Source: Petrosia ficiformis (taxonomy: Eukaryota; Porifera; Demospongiae; Haplosclerida; Petrosiidae). Taken from it: 64,000 nt of DNA. Shown here piece by piece: positions 1-12,987 of the stretch. The translations under genes were made by a program, and so were the position numbers. The notes below the pieces were generated by a model, which ran no database searches, was not told the origin of the DNA, and saw nothing but the letters and a program-made list of their open reading frames with translations. The stretch spans positions 1,997,701 through 2,061,700 of the forward strand of contig OX345638.1 of assembly GCA_947044365.1 (NCBI GenBank), read 5' to 3'. Numbering within the stretch: position 1 is the first letter of the stretch; each line of letters begins with the position of its first letter.

Positions 1-17
1 TAAAGATATCACTATAC

Positions 18-91
18 TTTTTTAATTTTCCTAATTTTTCTTTATATTTATTTGCTTTTTCAGCTTTTATCTTGAGCATTTTCACATCATT
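18..91 (-). CDS. TRAIP-like coiled-coil exon (copy 1, runs off window)
   Basis: A 74 bp open exon encodes a Lys/Glu-rich coiled-coil stretch beginning NDVKMLKIKAEKANKYKEKL. It is bounded by an acceptor-like aag and a gtatag donor. It matches the plus-strand exon at 24900-24973 in length, phase, splice sites and most residues, so it is a real exon family member. Following exons would lie at coordinates below 1, outside the window. Identification as TRAIP-like rests on the better copy at 24.6-25.3 kb. Whether this copy is functional cannot be judged from one exon. Confidence 0.5.
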
Positions 92-359
92 CTTGGGTTT
101 TCACTGAAGACTATATAATGTCTGATGATTTTATTAATTATGCTTCCCTTTTTTCTCAATTTAATATTAGTATACAATAATGACATAATTAATGTTACAA
201 TTGCATTGTCTAGAGTCGAATACAAGCTATATATATATATATATATATATTATGTTATTAATAAATACAAAAACAAATATAGATTTATTAATTAGTTTGC
301 ATGCAGTTAGTAGTGAGGCCAAATACTTAATAAAATGGCTTTTAAAAAATGCCAAATTA

Positions 360-475
360 TGCCAAATTTGAAACTTTCAGCTGATGATATTGCATATACA
401 GCACTGACTAGTTCCGTTCAGTTTTCACAAATCAGAACTTTCATGGCAACTGAAGCTGTTTCGTCTTGAGGTTGA
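360..475 (+). pseudogene. Decayed copy of the unrecognised exon at 5277
   Basis: This stretch is nearly identical to 5270-5400, which reads as an open coding segment. Here a six-base insertion next to the Ser codons introduces TGA and breaks the frame. It is preceded by the same aatacttaataaaatggc satellite monomers that precede the 5.3 kb copy, so satellite and exon were duplicated together. I do not recognise the protein. Confidence 0.4.
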
Positions 476-948
476 GGAGCTTCTGGGTTAAAGTGATGCA
501 TACTTAATAAAAATGGCTTTTAAAAAGGCCAAAAACTGTCCAGAATATTTGATTCTATTCCCAAGTCTTTCAATTTGTGATGACAAAAAGGAACAATGGT
601 ATGGTGATAATAGATTTAGTAGAACTCCATTCGTGAGGTATGTATGTAACCAACCCATATGATAATCAGTTGACTTGTTATTTTTAATGGTGCAAAGCTT
701 CAATGTAGTTTGCAGTTTATTTTAAATATATAATATATTATTAATTGCATTCTCTTGAATTCAAAATTGCACTATTTAGTACTTGAAATATAAGTAATTT
801 GTATATTGTGATATAAAAGCATTAACTGGTATTTGTAATTTAGTATTCCATAACATATAGGACTTTGCTTCTTCCACGTCATTATTATTATTCAATTGTG
901 TAGCTAATTGATGAATATTCATTGAATCATTGAGGTATCATTGTAATC

Positions 949-1040
949 CTCAACCCAGGCCTCGACCCCAAACTCAAAACCCTCAACCCTGGCCTCGACC
1001 CCAAACTCAAAACCCTCAACCCTGGCCTCCACCCCAAATT
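949..1040. repeat. 33 bp minisatellite, three units
   Basis: Three near-identical units of period 33 begin with caaccc/caaccct followed by ggcctcgaccccaaac. Translations on either strand give repetitive Pro/Gln or Val/Glu/Phe text, which is a by-product of the repeat and not a protein. The next 100 bases resemble the sequence upstream of the 2A exon at 16.8 kb (reverse strand). Confidence 0.8.
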
Positions 1041-1239
1041 CCATCCACTCAACCCAGCACTCTACCCCAAACTCCACCCAGACGGAGTATAGGAAGGGTG
1101 GGTGGCAATGTAAAGTAGATGACAACCGCCAGGACCTGGAATAGCTATAAATATTTTAATAAAATAATTAACATTTCTGGACCATAAAGATTGATGTATT
1201 AAAACTATTAATGAACAATGATCTAATATTTTGAATGTG

Positions 1240-2040
1240 TTCTAATAATGGAGATGTTAGCCTTCATTTTGTGTCACTATTTACAAAAATCAGAAAACAA
1301 TTTTATTTACTTGCAAACAGAATTACATATACTTAACATTACAAGAAGTATTGGATGATGTTGCAAAATAATTGTTGGATTTAATTGTGCTTCGAACTGG
1401 GACTGAAGGTTTTTAAAAATCAATGGTTTCTTCAAGTTGGGTACAAATATGGGGCATGTATGTCAGTCTGGCCGGTGAAGTGCAAATATCTTGCAATCTT
1501 TTCACATTGATCTAACTAAGCCTAACTAACGTTTTGAATTTGTTTTTTATGCACTTATTCCTAAAATATGTAACGAGACAAATGTTTAAGTAGTATTATG
1601 TGCAACCTAAGCAGAATAAAACATCCTCCTACAAAATTTTGTGTGTAGGTGGGATACTTCATACTTAATATTCAATACTAAGAAATTTCGGGTTCTAAAC
1701 CCCCTCTCTCTTCTATGACCAAGGTGCTCTGCAGGCATGCCTGCATAGAGACCTCAGCCATGAGGGAGGGAACCCTTCAAAATTTGCACCCCTCCCTACA
1801 TATAAAAAGGTGGGGGGGGGGGGGGGGGGGCTTAAGTTGTTGCAAAAAGTTCTGGCTTATAAATTGGCGAACAACAGATAAATAAATTTCTACTATTTAT
1901 TTATACTTGTTTAGCCAGCATTAGCTTTCTCTTTACAACATTTTGATTGTTACCTGTCTTCATCTGACCAAATCGGATATTAGATAGATAATTGTTGTTT
2001 ATTAATTGCTACCAATTGCTACCATGTTCAATATTAATAC
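1240..2040. other. No gene seen; poly-G tract
   Basis: No open frame or splice-bounded exon stands out. The one conspicuous feature is an uninterrupted run of 19 G at about 1812-1830, rare in such AT-rich DNA and likely to be length-polymorphic or a sequencing trouble spot. Confidence 0.6.
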
Positions 2041-2072
2041 TAAACTCTTTAGTTCTCTGGTGCTCTGACATG

Positions 2073-2365
2073 TATGTTTTTAGACTAATGTCCGATGACT
2101 TATCTATTTTAAGACTTCAGCCTCACTTGGTTCTCCGTTTAGGATTAGCTTTATTCTGAATTATAGAAAGAATGTTTAAACCACAGGCAATACTGGTAAC
2201 AGGTGTACATGTGACTAATGTAATCTTCTAAAGATATCTTTGTAATGCATTTGTTCTGGTACTCCAAATATCAGCAGTATACTACAATCACGGTACTTTT
2301 AATTTGCCTAATTTTTAGGTATTTATTGACTTTATCAGCCTTTATATTCAGGATTTTCACATTAA
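2073..2365 (-). pseudogene. Decayed TRAIP-like exon pair (copy 2)
   Basis: Two exon relics and the intron between them align with 24900-25155 on the plus strand. The first (about 2294-2365) still reads NVKILNIKADKVNKY. The second (2073-2155) matches the segment reading ELILNGEQSEADVLIEKSS, but a single-base change in register introduces TAG and a later TAA. The conserved intron (including its tgtacacctgttaccagtac-like core) shows this is a genomic duplicate and not a retrocopy. It is a broken member of the same family as 18-91. Confidence 0.6.
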
Positions 2366-2809
2366 TAGGTTTTCAGACTTAATGTCTGATTTTATTAATA
2401 GTCTGCTTCCCTTTTTTCTCCATTTAATAATATATTATGATGAGATGTTACAATTGCATTGTCTAGATAGAGTCTAATACAAGCTATATATATATATATA
2501 TATATATGATATTAATAAACAAATAATATAGATTTATTAAGACATCTGGTTCACCATTTAATATTAGTTTATTATAATGAGATATAATCAATGTTACAAT
2601 TGCATTGTCTAAAGTCTAATACATTACATAAAATTATGTTACAATTGCATTGTCTAAAGTCTAATACAGTATATAAATGTATATATAATATTATATATAA
2701 TGTTATTAATAAATGCAAAAAAAGTATATATAGATTTGTTAAATAATTTTGTGCATGCAGTTAGTAGTAGTATAATTGTATAGACTTTAACACACGGCTA
2801 TATACAATG

Positions 2810-4235
2810 TTAGGCATATCTATGAATATTACCATAGAAACTGCCCAGCAAAGGGTGACACATTTATGTATTCATAATGCAAGGACTATATATAACAAAT
2901 GAAATGTAGTAGTAATATTGCCATAGAAACTGCCAGCAAAGGGGGTGACACATTTATGTATTCATAATGCAAGGACTATATATATATATATATAACAAAT
3001 GAAATGTAGTAGTAATATTACCATAGAAACTGCCAGCAAAGGGGGGTGACACATTTATGTATTCATAATCCAAGGACTATATATATATATATATATAACA
3101 AATGAAATGGTAGTAGTAATATTGCCATAGAAACTGCCAGCAAAGGGGGTGACACATTTATGTATTCATAATCTAAGGACTATATATATATATAACAAAT
3201 GAAATGTAGTAGTAATATTGCCATAGAAACTGCCAGCAAAGGGGGTGACACATTTATGTATTCATAATGCAAGGACTATATATATATTATATAACAAATG
3301 AAATGTAGTAGTAATATTACCATAGAAACTGCCAGCAAAGGGGGTGACACATTTATGTATTCATAATCCAAGGACTATATATATATATATATAACAAATG
3401 AAATGGTAGTAGTAATATTGCCATAGAAACTGCCAGCAAAGGGGGTGACACATTTATGTATTCATAATCTAAGGACTATATATATATATATATAACAAAT
3501 GAAATGTAGTAGTAATATTGCCATAGAAACTGCCAGCAAAGGGGGTGACACATTTATGTATTCATAATGCAAGGACTATATATATGTAATATATATAGTA
3601 CACTTACAGGTCTTATATACAAAAATATAGACCCGAGGTTTAGTGTCCAAGGATGTGATATAGCCCGAGCCTGCGAGGGCTATATCACATCCGAGGACAC
3701 TAAACCAAGGTTTTATATTGTTTTATATAAGAACTGTAAGTGTACTATATACAATATATTGTATGCTGATAGATTAAAGATTCACAGGTCTATATACAAA
3801 AATATAAGACCTAACCACATCAAACGGTTGCCATGGTAGCATGCTATATATATATATATAACAAATGAAATGTAGTAGTAATATTACCATAGAAACCGCC
3901 AGCAAAGGGGGTGACACATTTATGTATTCATAATGCAAGGACTATATATATATATATATAACAAATGAAATGTAGTAGTAATATTACCATAGAAACCGCC
4001 AGCAAAGGGGGTGACACATTTATGTATTCATAATGCAAGGACTATATATATATATATAACAAATGAAATGTATTGCAAAAGAAACTGCCAGCAAAGGGGG
4101 TGACACATTTATGTATTCATAATGCAAGGACTATATATAACAAATGAAATGTAGTAGTAATATTACCATAGAAACTGCCAGCAAAGGGGGTGACACATTT
4201 ATGTATTCATAATCCAAGGATTTGGCAAATGTAGT
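2810..4235. repeat. ~100 bp tandem array, 12 units, with foldback insertion
   Basis: Twelve units share accatagaaactgccagcaa, gggggtgacacatttatgta and a variable (TA)n run. Units vary mainly in TA length and in single bases (tgccatag/taccatag, aatgcaagg/aatccaagg/aatctaagg), and the ordering of variants suggests two-unit duplications. The array is split between units 8 and 9 by the foldback at 3593-3751, which sits in a TA run. No coding potential. Confidence 0.9.
3593..3751. mobile_element. Foldback (hairpin) element inside the tandem array
   Basis: The arms run from tatagtacacttacaggtct to the centre gatatagcccgagcctgcga and back to actgtaagtgtactata, about 76 bases each with a few mismatches and small gaps. 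The centre gggctatat/atatagccc recurs at the outer ends of a second foldback at 42663-42762. No transposase and no clear target-site duplication are visible because both flanks are TA repeats. Confidence 0.6.
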
Positions 4236-4567
4236 AATAAAAAGCATATAAGAGAATATGGACAAATGTATCTCATTTCTTGCACTCAAACTTAACTATT
4301 CATTTCCCAAACATTCTTGATGTCCAACCAACCAAGGTGCTCTTCTCTACATCTGGTTTGTCATGTTGCAATTCATGAACTGATTTTGGAGTGGCTAGTT
4401 AATGAGCACATAATTACAATGTGTTTCTTAATTTATGTAAATATCGATTATTCACTACTAAGTGTACCGTACCTTCTTTATGAAATTTTAAATAATTATT
4501 CACAGCACTTTAATTCGCGTACATTTTACGAAATAAAATTGAAATTAAATATATTTGATTGGCTAAA

Positions 4568-5260
4568 AAAATGCCAAATACTTTATATAATGGCTTTAAA
4601 AAAAGGCCAAATTCTTAATAAAATGGCTTTAAAAAAGGCCAAATACTTAATAAAATGGCTTTTAAAAAGGCCAAATGGCTTTAAAAAAAGGCCAAATACT
4701 TAATAAAATGGCTTTAAAATGCCAAATTCTTAATAAAATGGCTTTAAAAAAGGCCAAATACTTAATAAAATGGCTTTTAAAAAGGCCAAATGGCTTTAAA
4801 AAAAAGGCCAAATACTTAATAAAATGGCTTTAAAATGCCAAATACTTGATAAATGGCTTTAAAAAAAGGCCAAATACTTAATAAAATGGCTTTTAAAAAG
4901 GCCAAATGGCTTTAAAAAAAGGCCAAATACTTAATAAAATGGCTTTTAAAAAGGCCAAATGGCTTTAAAAAAAGGCCAAATACTTAATAAAATGGCTTTA
5001 AAAAAGGCCAAATGGCTTTAAAAAAAAAAGGCCAAATACTTAATAAAATGGCTTTAAAATGCCAAATACTTGATAAAATGGCTTTAAAAAAGGCCAAATA
5101 CTTAATAAAATGGCTTTTAAAAAAGGCCAAATACATAGTTCATTAAATGGCTTTAAAAAAAGGCCAAATATTTTATTAAAATGGCTTTTAAAAAAAAAGG
5201 CCAAATAGCTACTTATAAAATGGCTTTAAAAAAGGCCAAATACTTCATTAAATGACTGTA
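4568..5260. repeat. AT-rich satellite, ~30-35 bp monomer
   Basis: About 20 monomers of the type ggccaaatacttaataaaat followed by ggcttt and an A run. Monomers begin and end with complementary ggcttt/aaaggcc-like parts, so each could form a small hairpin. One or two monomers also precede the exon relic at 360-475. Confidence 0.85.
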
Positions 5261-5276
5261 AAAAAAAATGCCAAAT

Positions 5277-5661
5277 TTGAAACTTTCAGCTGATGATATT
5301 GCATATACAGCACTAACAAGTTCCGTTCAGTTTTCACAAATCAGAACTTTCATGGCAACTGAATCTGTTTCTTCTGAGGAGCTTCTGGGCAAAGTGATAC
5401 AGTTTTTTAAAAGGTCAGTCAGCACGAGTATGATCTGACTGATGACCCTTGAGGCCAGAAATTTGTTTATTGCACTTTTTATATTTAATATTTCTTCCAA
5501 GTTGCTTGGAAAAACGCTTTTGAATTACATCACCGAAAGATCAACAAGTTTGCTCTACAAATACTACTGGAACTATTGAATCAGGTTATTCATCATATCA
5601 GAATCAGTGATTATGCAACTCACGAGCCACAGCAATTTTTGCAAACAATGGTTGAAAGTTA
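5277..5661 (+). pseudogene. Two exon-like segments of an unrecognised gene
   Basis: Segment 5277-5400 is open and reads ADDIAYTALTSSVQFSQIRT and on to EELLGK. After an intron-like gap with a ttcttccaag acceptor, 5514-5661 is open to a stop and reads AWKNAFELHHRKINKFALQI, then ends QQFLQTMVES. Composition and codon use look like genuine coding sequence, and the first segment is duplicated at 375-460. The two do not join in phase with the splice sites I can see, so either an exon is missed or the locus is broken. I recognise no family. Confidence 0.4.
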
Positions 5662-6449
5662 AAAATACAATTTAAAGGAAACGTCATACTATCACTGTCA
5701 TTTATTTACTTCAGAGTCTTTTCCAAAGCACATGGCAGAAACAAAGTAATTTTGATGACCAGTAGCGTGATGAAGTCGTTCAATGTGTGTAGGTAGAGTG
5801 AATTCATCACAATTTGACTTATTGTGTTTGTCCTTTCTCCTGAAGAACTCAAATTACTTGGAATTATCTCCATCATGAATATATTTATGACAAGCTGAAT
5901 TTTTCCAATGAACATTCAATCGTAACTGATTGCATTGTAATGAAAGCAAATTATCGTGATATTATAGTCCGGATGTCTGAGCAATCGCAATGTTAACAAT
6001 AACTCCATCATCTTCATCAGATAATTCGAATCATGAAAGTTAGTGGAAAAAATTAAATTATAAACAAACCTGCATAGTTAGTCTCAATTGATATTCAGTA
6101 TGGGTTCAAAAGTTTAACTTTTGAATACCAAAATTAAATTAGCTTTACAATTCCCTCCTCAAGCAAACACCAAACAGAGAAAATGTCCATGAACTACAAT
6201 TGGTCTATTTGGCCATTTGCCACCAATCTTTGTCGTCAGTATAAAGTTTTACTATCTATGTAAATGAAAAGAAAAAAAGGCTGTCTTTTCTTTAAGCAAC
6301 TACTTCTTTTATGAAAATCAAACTAACGACAATTTTGTGCCCTCTCATCTAAGATCCAAGTTACATTTTTGCTGTTGCAATTTGTCTTGCGGGCTATTTC
6401 CGCACACTATCTTTTGAAAATAAATATGTATAACGTAACGAAAATCCAA

Positions 6450-7260
6450 CTAACAATGATTTTGTGTTCTTGCATCTGAAATTCCAACTGTTGCAGTTTG
6501 AGGTAGAAACTGTTCACCATTTGTAGTGTTAATGTCTCTCCTAGCAACAAAGTTGTGCTTTGTTTTTAGGTGGTTAACGTGAGCGTTTACTGTCACTGCC
6601 TTTCCTCGATAGTCATGATAACAAACCCGGCACACCATTTTGCAGTGATCCGCAAATGTTTCGCAATGAACCTCTGCTTAAGCATCTCTGTCTCCATTCT
6701 GTGGCTGTTGTAATAGGTGGGTCCATGTGGCAGTGGAGGTACTGGTTGAGAGTTGCGCCGTACAGCTCTTCTTACCTTTCTTGTTGCTGGGGCATTAAGG
6801 TACTGTTGGGGTGCAGTTGACCTTACTCTCAAGTGTTTTAATATTCTCCTCAACCTTTCTAAAAACATTCTACTGTTTGTGTTTCAAGATCTTCCACTCT
6901 ATTCTCCACACCATCAAAGTTATTATTTATTATGTTGTGCATTGTTCAAATCGTTTAGTATTTCTTGCATATTATCTTGCAGAATACCAACTTCTACTTC
7001 TAACGTCTGTGACTATTTGTTCAATTCCATTTCAGTGTCCCTTATTGTAGTTGTCACCTTGGTGTTCACGTCACTTTGTAAGTCCCTCATTGCATTCTTC
7101 AGAGTTTTGAACATATCTTGTGCTTGAGTGTTTGCTTGGCTTTCCCACAATTCCAATAACTTGATGCGACAATCACTATTAATAAAGAACTCTCCTCCTT
7201 CTTGTAAGGAGAAATAGTATGATACTCCAGGTTTTGTCATAGATGTTTGCTCTGTGCTTT
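6450..7260 (-). pseudogene. Decayed coiled-coil gene copy A
   Basis: On the minus strand 7013-7240 is open and includes SQANTQAQDMFKTLKNAMRD and DVNTKVTTTIRDTEMELN, a coiled-coil-like segment that ends at TAG. Further down, 6450-6650 reads MVCRVCYHDYRGKAVTVNAH with a Cys-x2-Cys and later H-x4-H spacing, but the frame breaks against the neighbouring open segment 6593-6868. The same text recurs, more damaged, at 8.5-8.9 and 10.2-10.7 kb. The Cys/His part resembles a BED-type finger only loosely. I would not name a function. Confidence 0.45.
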
Positions 7261-8559
7261 CTTCTTCAGTGAATCTCTATCTTCACTTTTGCTTGAAACG
7301 TTCGTGATGAAGATATGGCACTCTCAAATCGTATTTGATGTCTTCAATTGGTGTTTTACCAGACAACCAATAATTTTAAACAAACATGCCTTGGTTTATG
7401 CATCCTATTTACTTGCTATAGTGGACTGAAATTTTTAATAAACACGTTTATGATTTATGATTTTTAAAAAATTGTGTCAGTCTATCTACATTGATAATGT
7501 GAACCGTCATTTGTTCCTGATAGTAATGATAACTTGCTTACATTTCTCCTTATTGCCATCCGTATATTGGTATCTGACTGAAATGTTTCCTGTTGCTTGG
7601 CAAAACAATCACCTCGCCCAGTATACTACATGGGAAATAGTATTCAGTGACATTATTTAGCACTTCTACACTCTTCTGTCTGTCCTCGCCCGTTTCATCC
7701 TTGGTCTCGACATGTCCCTAGAGAATGATAGTACTGGATATGCAAAGAAGTTGTTAGGTTAGGTTAGAAACATCATTGACTTCCAACCAACCCAGATGGT
7801 TGAGTATCCATTCAGAGAGGTATCCATGGAGAGAAAGAACTCGTTAATTTTATTGATGACAAAAGAAAAAAATGCAAGTGGTGAAATAAGAATAATAATT
7901 TGAGAGCATTAGGTGGTTAGTACACTTACTTATCCTGCATCTCTTCAAAAGCATTCCCTGTTTGATTACTCTTCGGGAAGTATGTGTTGCTTCTGGCATC
8001 TTGAACCAATATATATTAATTTTGTTCAACACTCATTCACATAGCCATGACCAAAAAATGAGCTCAAATAATAAAGCGAGGTGGGCAAGTAAAATAAAGA
8101 AGTTTCTTCATTATACAACAGTTATATATAAACAGTTCAAACGAATGCAATTTTAATATATGTAAAATCCAACATTGCTATCAAATTTAGCACCTCTTTG
8201 TGAACAAGAAAAAATGGTCCTAGAAAGCAATATTGGAATTGGAATAGGAATTCTGAAAACTTGGCAATTTTGAGAAAAGGCAAAGACAATGATGATGATG
8301 ATGGTGGCAGCAGGTATCTCTAGAAGAAATGTTTGTGGATCGATCCTTCTTAAACGATTAAAAAATACCACAAAATAGCATTGGCAAATCAAATTAATAG
8401 AAATAGCAAGCTTTTATTATATATATATATATGAACTGTAGCTTGTCTTTTGCGTTGTTCATCTCCTTTTCTCTCTTCTGAACCAACTCAACTAAATGAG
8501 GTAGAAACTCTACCACTCCGGATTTGGTACTGGTGGAGATTTACAGCAAATAGCTCTTC

Positions 8560-8950
8560 TTAGCTTTCTTGTTGCTGGGGTGTGGTTGACCTTAGGTTGA
8601 GGAGAATATTCTCCTCAACTTTTCTAAACGTTCTACTGTTTCTTTCTCAATATCTTCCATTATAATATTGAGAGTCTCTACTTCCATGATTAACTCAACA
8701 GACTGGAACAACTCAACTGACCGGACAACCAACCGATGGACTGGAAAAAAAAGTTGCATTTTCCACTTCATCGTTGATACTATAGAAGCACAAAGGAGCA
8801 GCGGCTCGGCCTTGGATAGAAACAAGAAGAACGGTGGGAATGAAATTGTTGGTGACAGGGAGGTTTTGGAGTTAATGGAGGGGGAGAGGATAAAATGGAT
8901 GGAACAGAAGAAAAAGAAGGGTGGTAGATCAGGAAAATTGCTTTATAATA
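8560..8950 (-). pseudogene. Decayed copy B with 2A exon remnant
   Basis: Reading the minus strand, a pyrimidine-rich acceptor (tttctatccaag) at about 8823 is followed by codons for AEPLLLCAS. This is the start of the hydrophobic exon that elsewhere ends in a 2A-like motif; here the GDVESNPGP part has been lost. The upstream sequence (ctaccacccttctttttctt) matches the sequence upstream of the 13.0 kb copy. Downstream is coiled-coil-like text (EDIEKETVERLEKLRRI) shared with copies A and C. Confidence 0.5.
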
Positions 8951-10189
8951 ATAAAATAACTTTTACTTTGAATATTTATAGATCCAGGTGGATCTGTCAT
9001 GTGACTGCTAGTCATGAGATTTTTTAATTGTAATAAAATAGAACAAATTCACGTTCTGTTGTTCTGCTCAGTCGCTCTCTCTTTCTCTCTTTCATAACTT
9101 TTTGCATCCTGTTAATTAAAATTAATTTGGCGGGCAATGAAATAAAAACATTCGCTGGTTTTTTAATAGTTAGTTGTAATCGATATATTTAACTTGGTCA
9201 CATACCCTCCATCATTACATGACAATTTTGTTCAAGTTGATAATGACAAGGAATGGGTTTTTTTTTAAAACAAAAATGTCTATGGAAGAACTGTGGAGTT
9301 TGGGGATTGAATCCTTCTTATGCTGTCAAACTTGCCTCTTCGCATTTCAATGGCCTTTACTAACTCTCAATGGTGTCTTGTATATTCACTAGTAGGACTA
9401 CATATATATATATATAGGATTAGAATTCAAACTGATCTAGACGACTGGAAAAACAACCTTGACAAGATTTGTTGGCCTTTACATAGGCACAGTTTAGACA
9501 TCGACCCGATCGATTACACCTGCCACAAGGCATCTCTTTCTACCATTTTCCATTTGGTCAATAGTAGCATTTTCGATTTTGTAAATTACATACATATTTA
9601 ATTAAACACTTAATCCCTGTTTTATATATAATACAAAAATATTGTTTGTGTACGAAGCAGAAACAAGTGTGTATCCATTCGTATGAAAGATGTTTCACTT
9701 TTTAGTACTTTATGTATAGATATGTACTGGTACTCGCTGTAGCTGGACATTTCACTCTGTACTGCATATGAGAAAAAAACATCAGCAGCAATGGATTATC
9801 ATTGTATATTTATTGTATATTTGTAGCTGCTCATTTCTCGGAAAAAAAAATTGCATAGAATATTTACAATTTAATATTAAATAAACAAAATACCACAAAA
9901 TTATTAATAGCATATTAATTAATGGAAATAGCATATAATAGCACAAGTCGATACTGCTTCCCTTTGCTCTTGAAAGTGTGTTGATTTGGGGTCAACGTCA
10001 CATATGTTTTGCCACACTTAACTGGCTTGGGTAAAGAGAACACGGCACTAAATGGAGAAAACCGAAGAGAACATGGCGGGTAAAAGACCTACATCGAGTG
10101 ACAAGTATGATTATTTATGATTATTTATGATTATTTATATGAATATTATGTATAAACTATAAATAGTTGATGACAAACAAACCCGGCAC

Positions 10190-10720
10190 TTCATTTCGCA
10201 ACGATCTCCAATTTTTTTGCAAAGGAACCTGTTAAAAATCTGTCTTCATTCTGTGGATGTTGTAAGGTGGTCCATGTGGTGGTACCGAGAAATTGGCTGA
10301 CAGTTACAGTGAATAACTCTTTACCCTTTTGTGTTGCTGGGGCATTAAGTACTGTTGTTGTATGGTTGACCGTACTCTCGATTGTTTTAATATTCTCCTG
10401 TTCTACTGTTTCTTTCTCGTTATCTTCCATTGCAGTATTAAGAAAGAGTCTCTTACTTCCATGATTGCATTTTCCAAGTTATTTATTATATATTATAAAC
10501 TTTGCAATGGTGATATTTTCTTGCAGACTACCCACGTCTACTTACACATTCCTAACTTTTGTGTGTGTTCAACTCCATGTCAGTGTCCCTTATTGTATTT
10601 GTGGTGTTCACATCACTTTGTGTTAAGTCTCTCTTGAGCTCGTGTTTGCTTGGGTTTTCCACACACAATTTCACAACTTGATGCGTCATACTCACCTTGT
10701 ATAATGTTTTCAATTGGTGT
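10190..10720 (-). pseudogene. Decayed coiled-coil gene copy C
   Basis: The minus strand reads MEDNEKETVEQENIKTIEST and NAPATQKGKELFTVTVSQFL, homologous to text at 6.6-6.9 and 8.6 kb. The upstream piece at about 10.6 kb reads SDVNTTNTIRDTDMELNT, matching copy A. Frames are interrupted throughout. No intact gene. Confidence 0.45.
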
Positions 10721-11029
10721 TTTTACCAGATGCAGAGATCTTCAGATTCATGTTGCATAAGAAATTCTAAAGAGTAGTCCTGAAAATCATCCAAATCGAA
10801 CAAAGAAAAAACTTGTTTTTAACGTAACCTTCGTTTTCTGCCTGCCATAACTATGCATTCCTCATCTAAATAACCTTCCCTCTTATCCCACTCACCCATG
10901 TTGTGAACATTGTAATCATTGCATACTTATCCTTCTCAGTCTGTTGAAACTCCTGATGTTGGCCCTCTGTTCACATAGCCATACTTTGGTTAGGAAAGTT
11001 GTAGTATTTTTACCATAAATACACACATT

Positions 11030-12290
11030 AATGAACTCACCTTAGTCTGCATTTCACTCAGCATTTCAATTTCATTCTCCATTAGACACTTCATCAGTGA
11101 TTAATCTTTTTACTTTTTTCAAGTGCTATCTCTGATCAGTTCATGATCTTCGTATTCTTCATGGAAACATTTCTTATCATATTGTCCAACTGCATGTTTG
11201 TGTCGCATACTGCATTTGCCACATTGGGTGTTCACCTCCTTTGAAATCTCAGTTGTATCAAGCACCACACAATTTACTTGATGTAAATTTAGGGACTGTA
11301 GTTACAGTCCCACCCAAAAATTAAACTAGTTGTCATGTGAGAAAAGACTGCATTTTGCTTGTTAGCAAATACTTATTTATGAATACAAGTATAAAGTTAA
11401 GTAATTATTAATGTGCTTTGCCACCTTGGTGTTCACCCTCCTCTGATACAAATGTTACGATTGTATATCCCTCAGCATTTTGCTTCTTAGCTTATATTCA
11501 TCATAAGATTTGCTAAGTTAAAACCACTGTAGTTGTAATAATGGCTGCAATCTGCATGCAGCTAAGATAAAAGTTTAAATATAATATAGTTACAATATCC
11601 CATAATACTGCTGATAACACTATGATTACCATCATCACTTCTTGTGAGAGTTCAATTAATTTGCCAGTGTCCCTGTACCGTATTTGGTATTTCCAATAAA
11701 TAGTCCTGATTTCCACTATTTGTACTAATTTATCTGTAAATGAATATGTACATGTTATGTATACATACTTTTGTCTTTACATTTATTTCGTAAATTTAAT
11801 CACAAGGAAGCACTGTCCGCCCCTAATAATTATAATATTATAAATATACATGTATGAAAATAGATAATGAACGAGCTGTGATTACTAATGAGTAATCTAT
11901 CGTATAATTATACAAAATATTTCATTTCATTATTTCCATGTGTGTAAACAACAAATTACTTACTGGATGCTCTTGAACATGCTCTTCATTATTAATCTGA
12001 GTTTTGATTTTCACTGTGTAATTGTTTTGAACAAATCTGGTTGACTGAATTCAAGTGACAAGTTCATTCATAATTTTATGATATATAAACAGTGTTCTAA
12101 GTACCCTTCTCAGTTGGCATTAAGGCCTTACCTTTTCAATGAGTTGGCTTGGTTAGTTTGTAGGTCTATGAATAGTAGAAACAGATTTTATAATAATTAC
12201 ACAATTGCATCAATACTATCTACCCGTTACTTAGTTGTTACATATTACAGTAGTGGTACAGTGTCAAATGTGATGATGCTGAATACAATA
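11030..12290. repeat. 1.3 kb duplicated block, copy 1
   Basis: The block is found again at about 14.9-16.57 kb and partly at 17.03-17.7 kb, in the same orientation and order: a coiled-coil relic, the shared gctgcaatctgcatgcagct segment, gataatgaacgagctgtgat, and a relic of the exon that follows the 2A exon (gacctacaaactaaccaagc on the minus strand). It is an internal duplication of the decayed minus-strand gene family. Confidence 0.75.
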
Positions 12291-12980
12291 TAACGAACAT
12301 TATGCACTTTGCATTAGGAAAACTCACATTAATAGAACAACTGACAGGACTCGACTGACAGGACTCGACTGATTTGGACCTATACAACACTTCAGTAATA
12401 TTATCTCACATTTACAATAGATAAGTCTACTACAATAGACAGCTAGTTGTACAGTCATACCAGGCAGAGTTTGCCTGCTTATAAAATCAACTACCACAAG
12501 CCACAGACATAAAATACATTAATAGCACGGAACAAACACAAAACAGAGTACAACACTTCATAACTCCATGCTTGAAACAACTCGAATAACGTTCCACAAT
12601 AATATCAGCATCATTCAACTGTAGTTTCCTGACACTGCATTATGTCAGTGCCCCTTATTGTTGTGTCACCTTGGTGTTCACGTCACTTTGGAAGTGATCA
12701 TGTTCTTCAGCATTTTGAAAATATCTTAATATTATATGTAGTGTAGTTAAACACTTACCATGAATTTTTTGGGTAAACATAAAACTACCTATTTCTTTGA
12801 TTGAGCCCCATTTTAAAAAATAATTGTTATACTAAAATGGAACATAGTGCAGTGTCAGAAAACTAGTGATTTTTTGTAATTGATATGTAGATATGTATTA
12901 TTCTTTAAAGAAGAAAAAAACTTGTTGCAAGTGATGGACTTACTTGCTCTGATATTAATATATATATATCTATTTAGATT
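12290..12980. other. No gene seen
   Basis: AT-rich sequence with a short direct repeat of gacaggactcgact near 12345-12370 and a stray fragment of the coiled-coil family (gtgaacaccaaggtgacaca, minus strand, near 12670). No open frame of note. Confidence 0.5.
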
Positions 12981-12987
12981 GTGTATT

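Noticed and set aside
2810..4235. Regular ~100 bp repeats as a CRISPR array
   Set aside because: Units are continuous satellite monomers without unique spacers, in DNA with introns and other eukaryotic features.
6450..6650. BED zinc finger of a hAT transposase
   Set aside because: Only one Cys-x2-Cys and a loose His pair are present, the frame is broken, and no transposase catalytic text follows.
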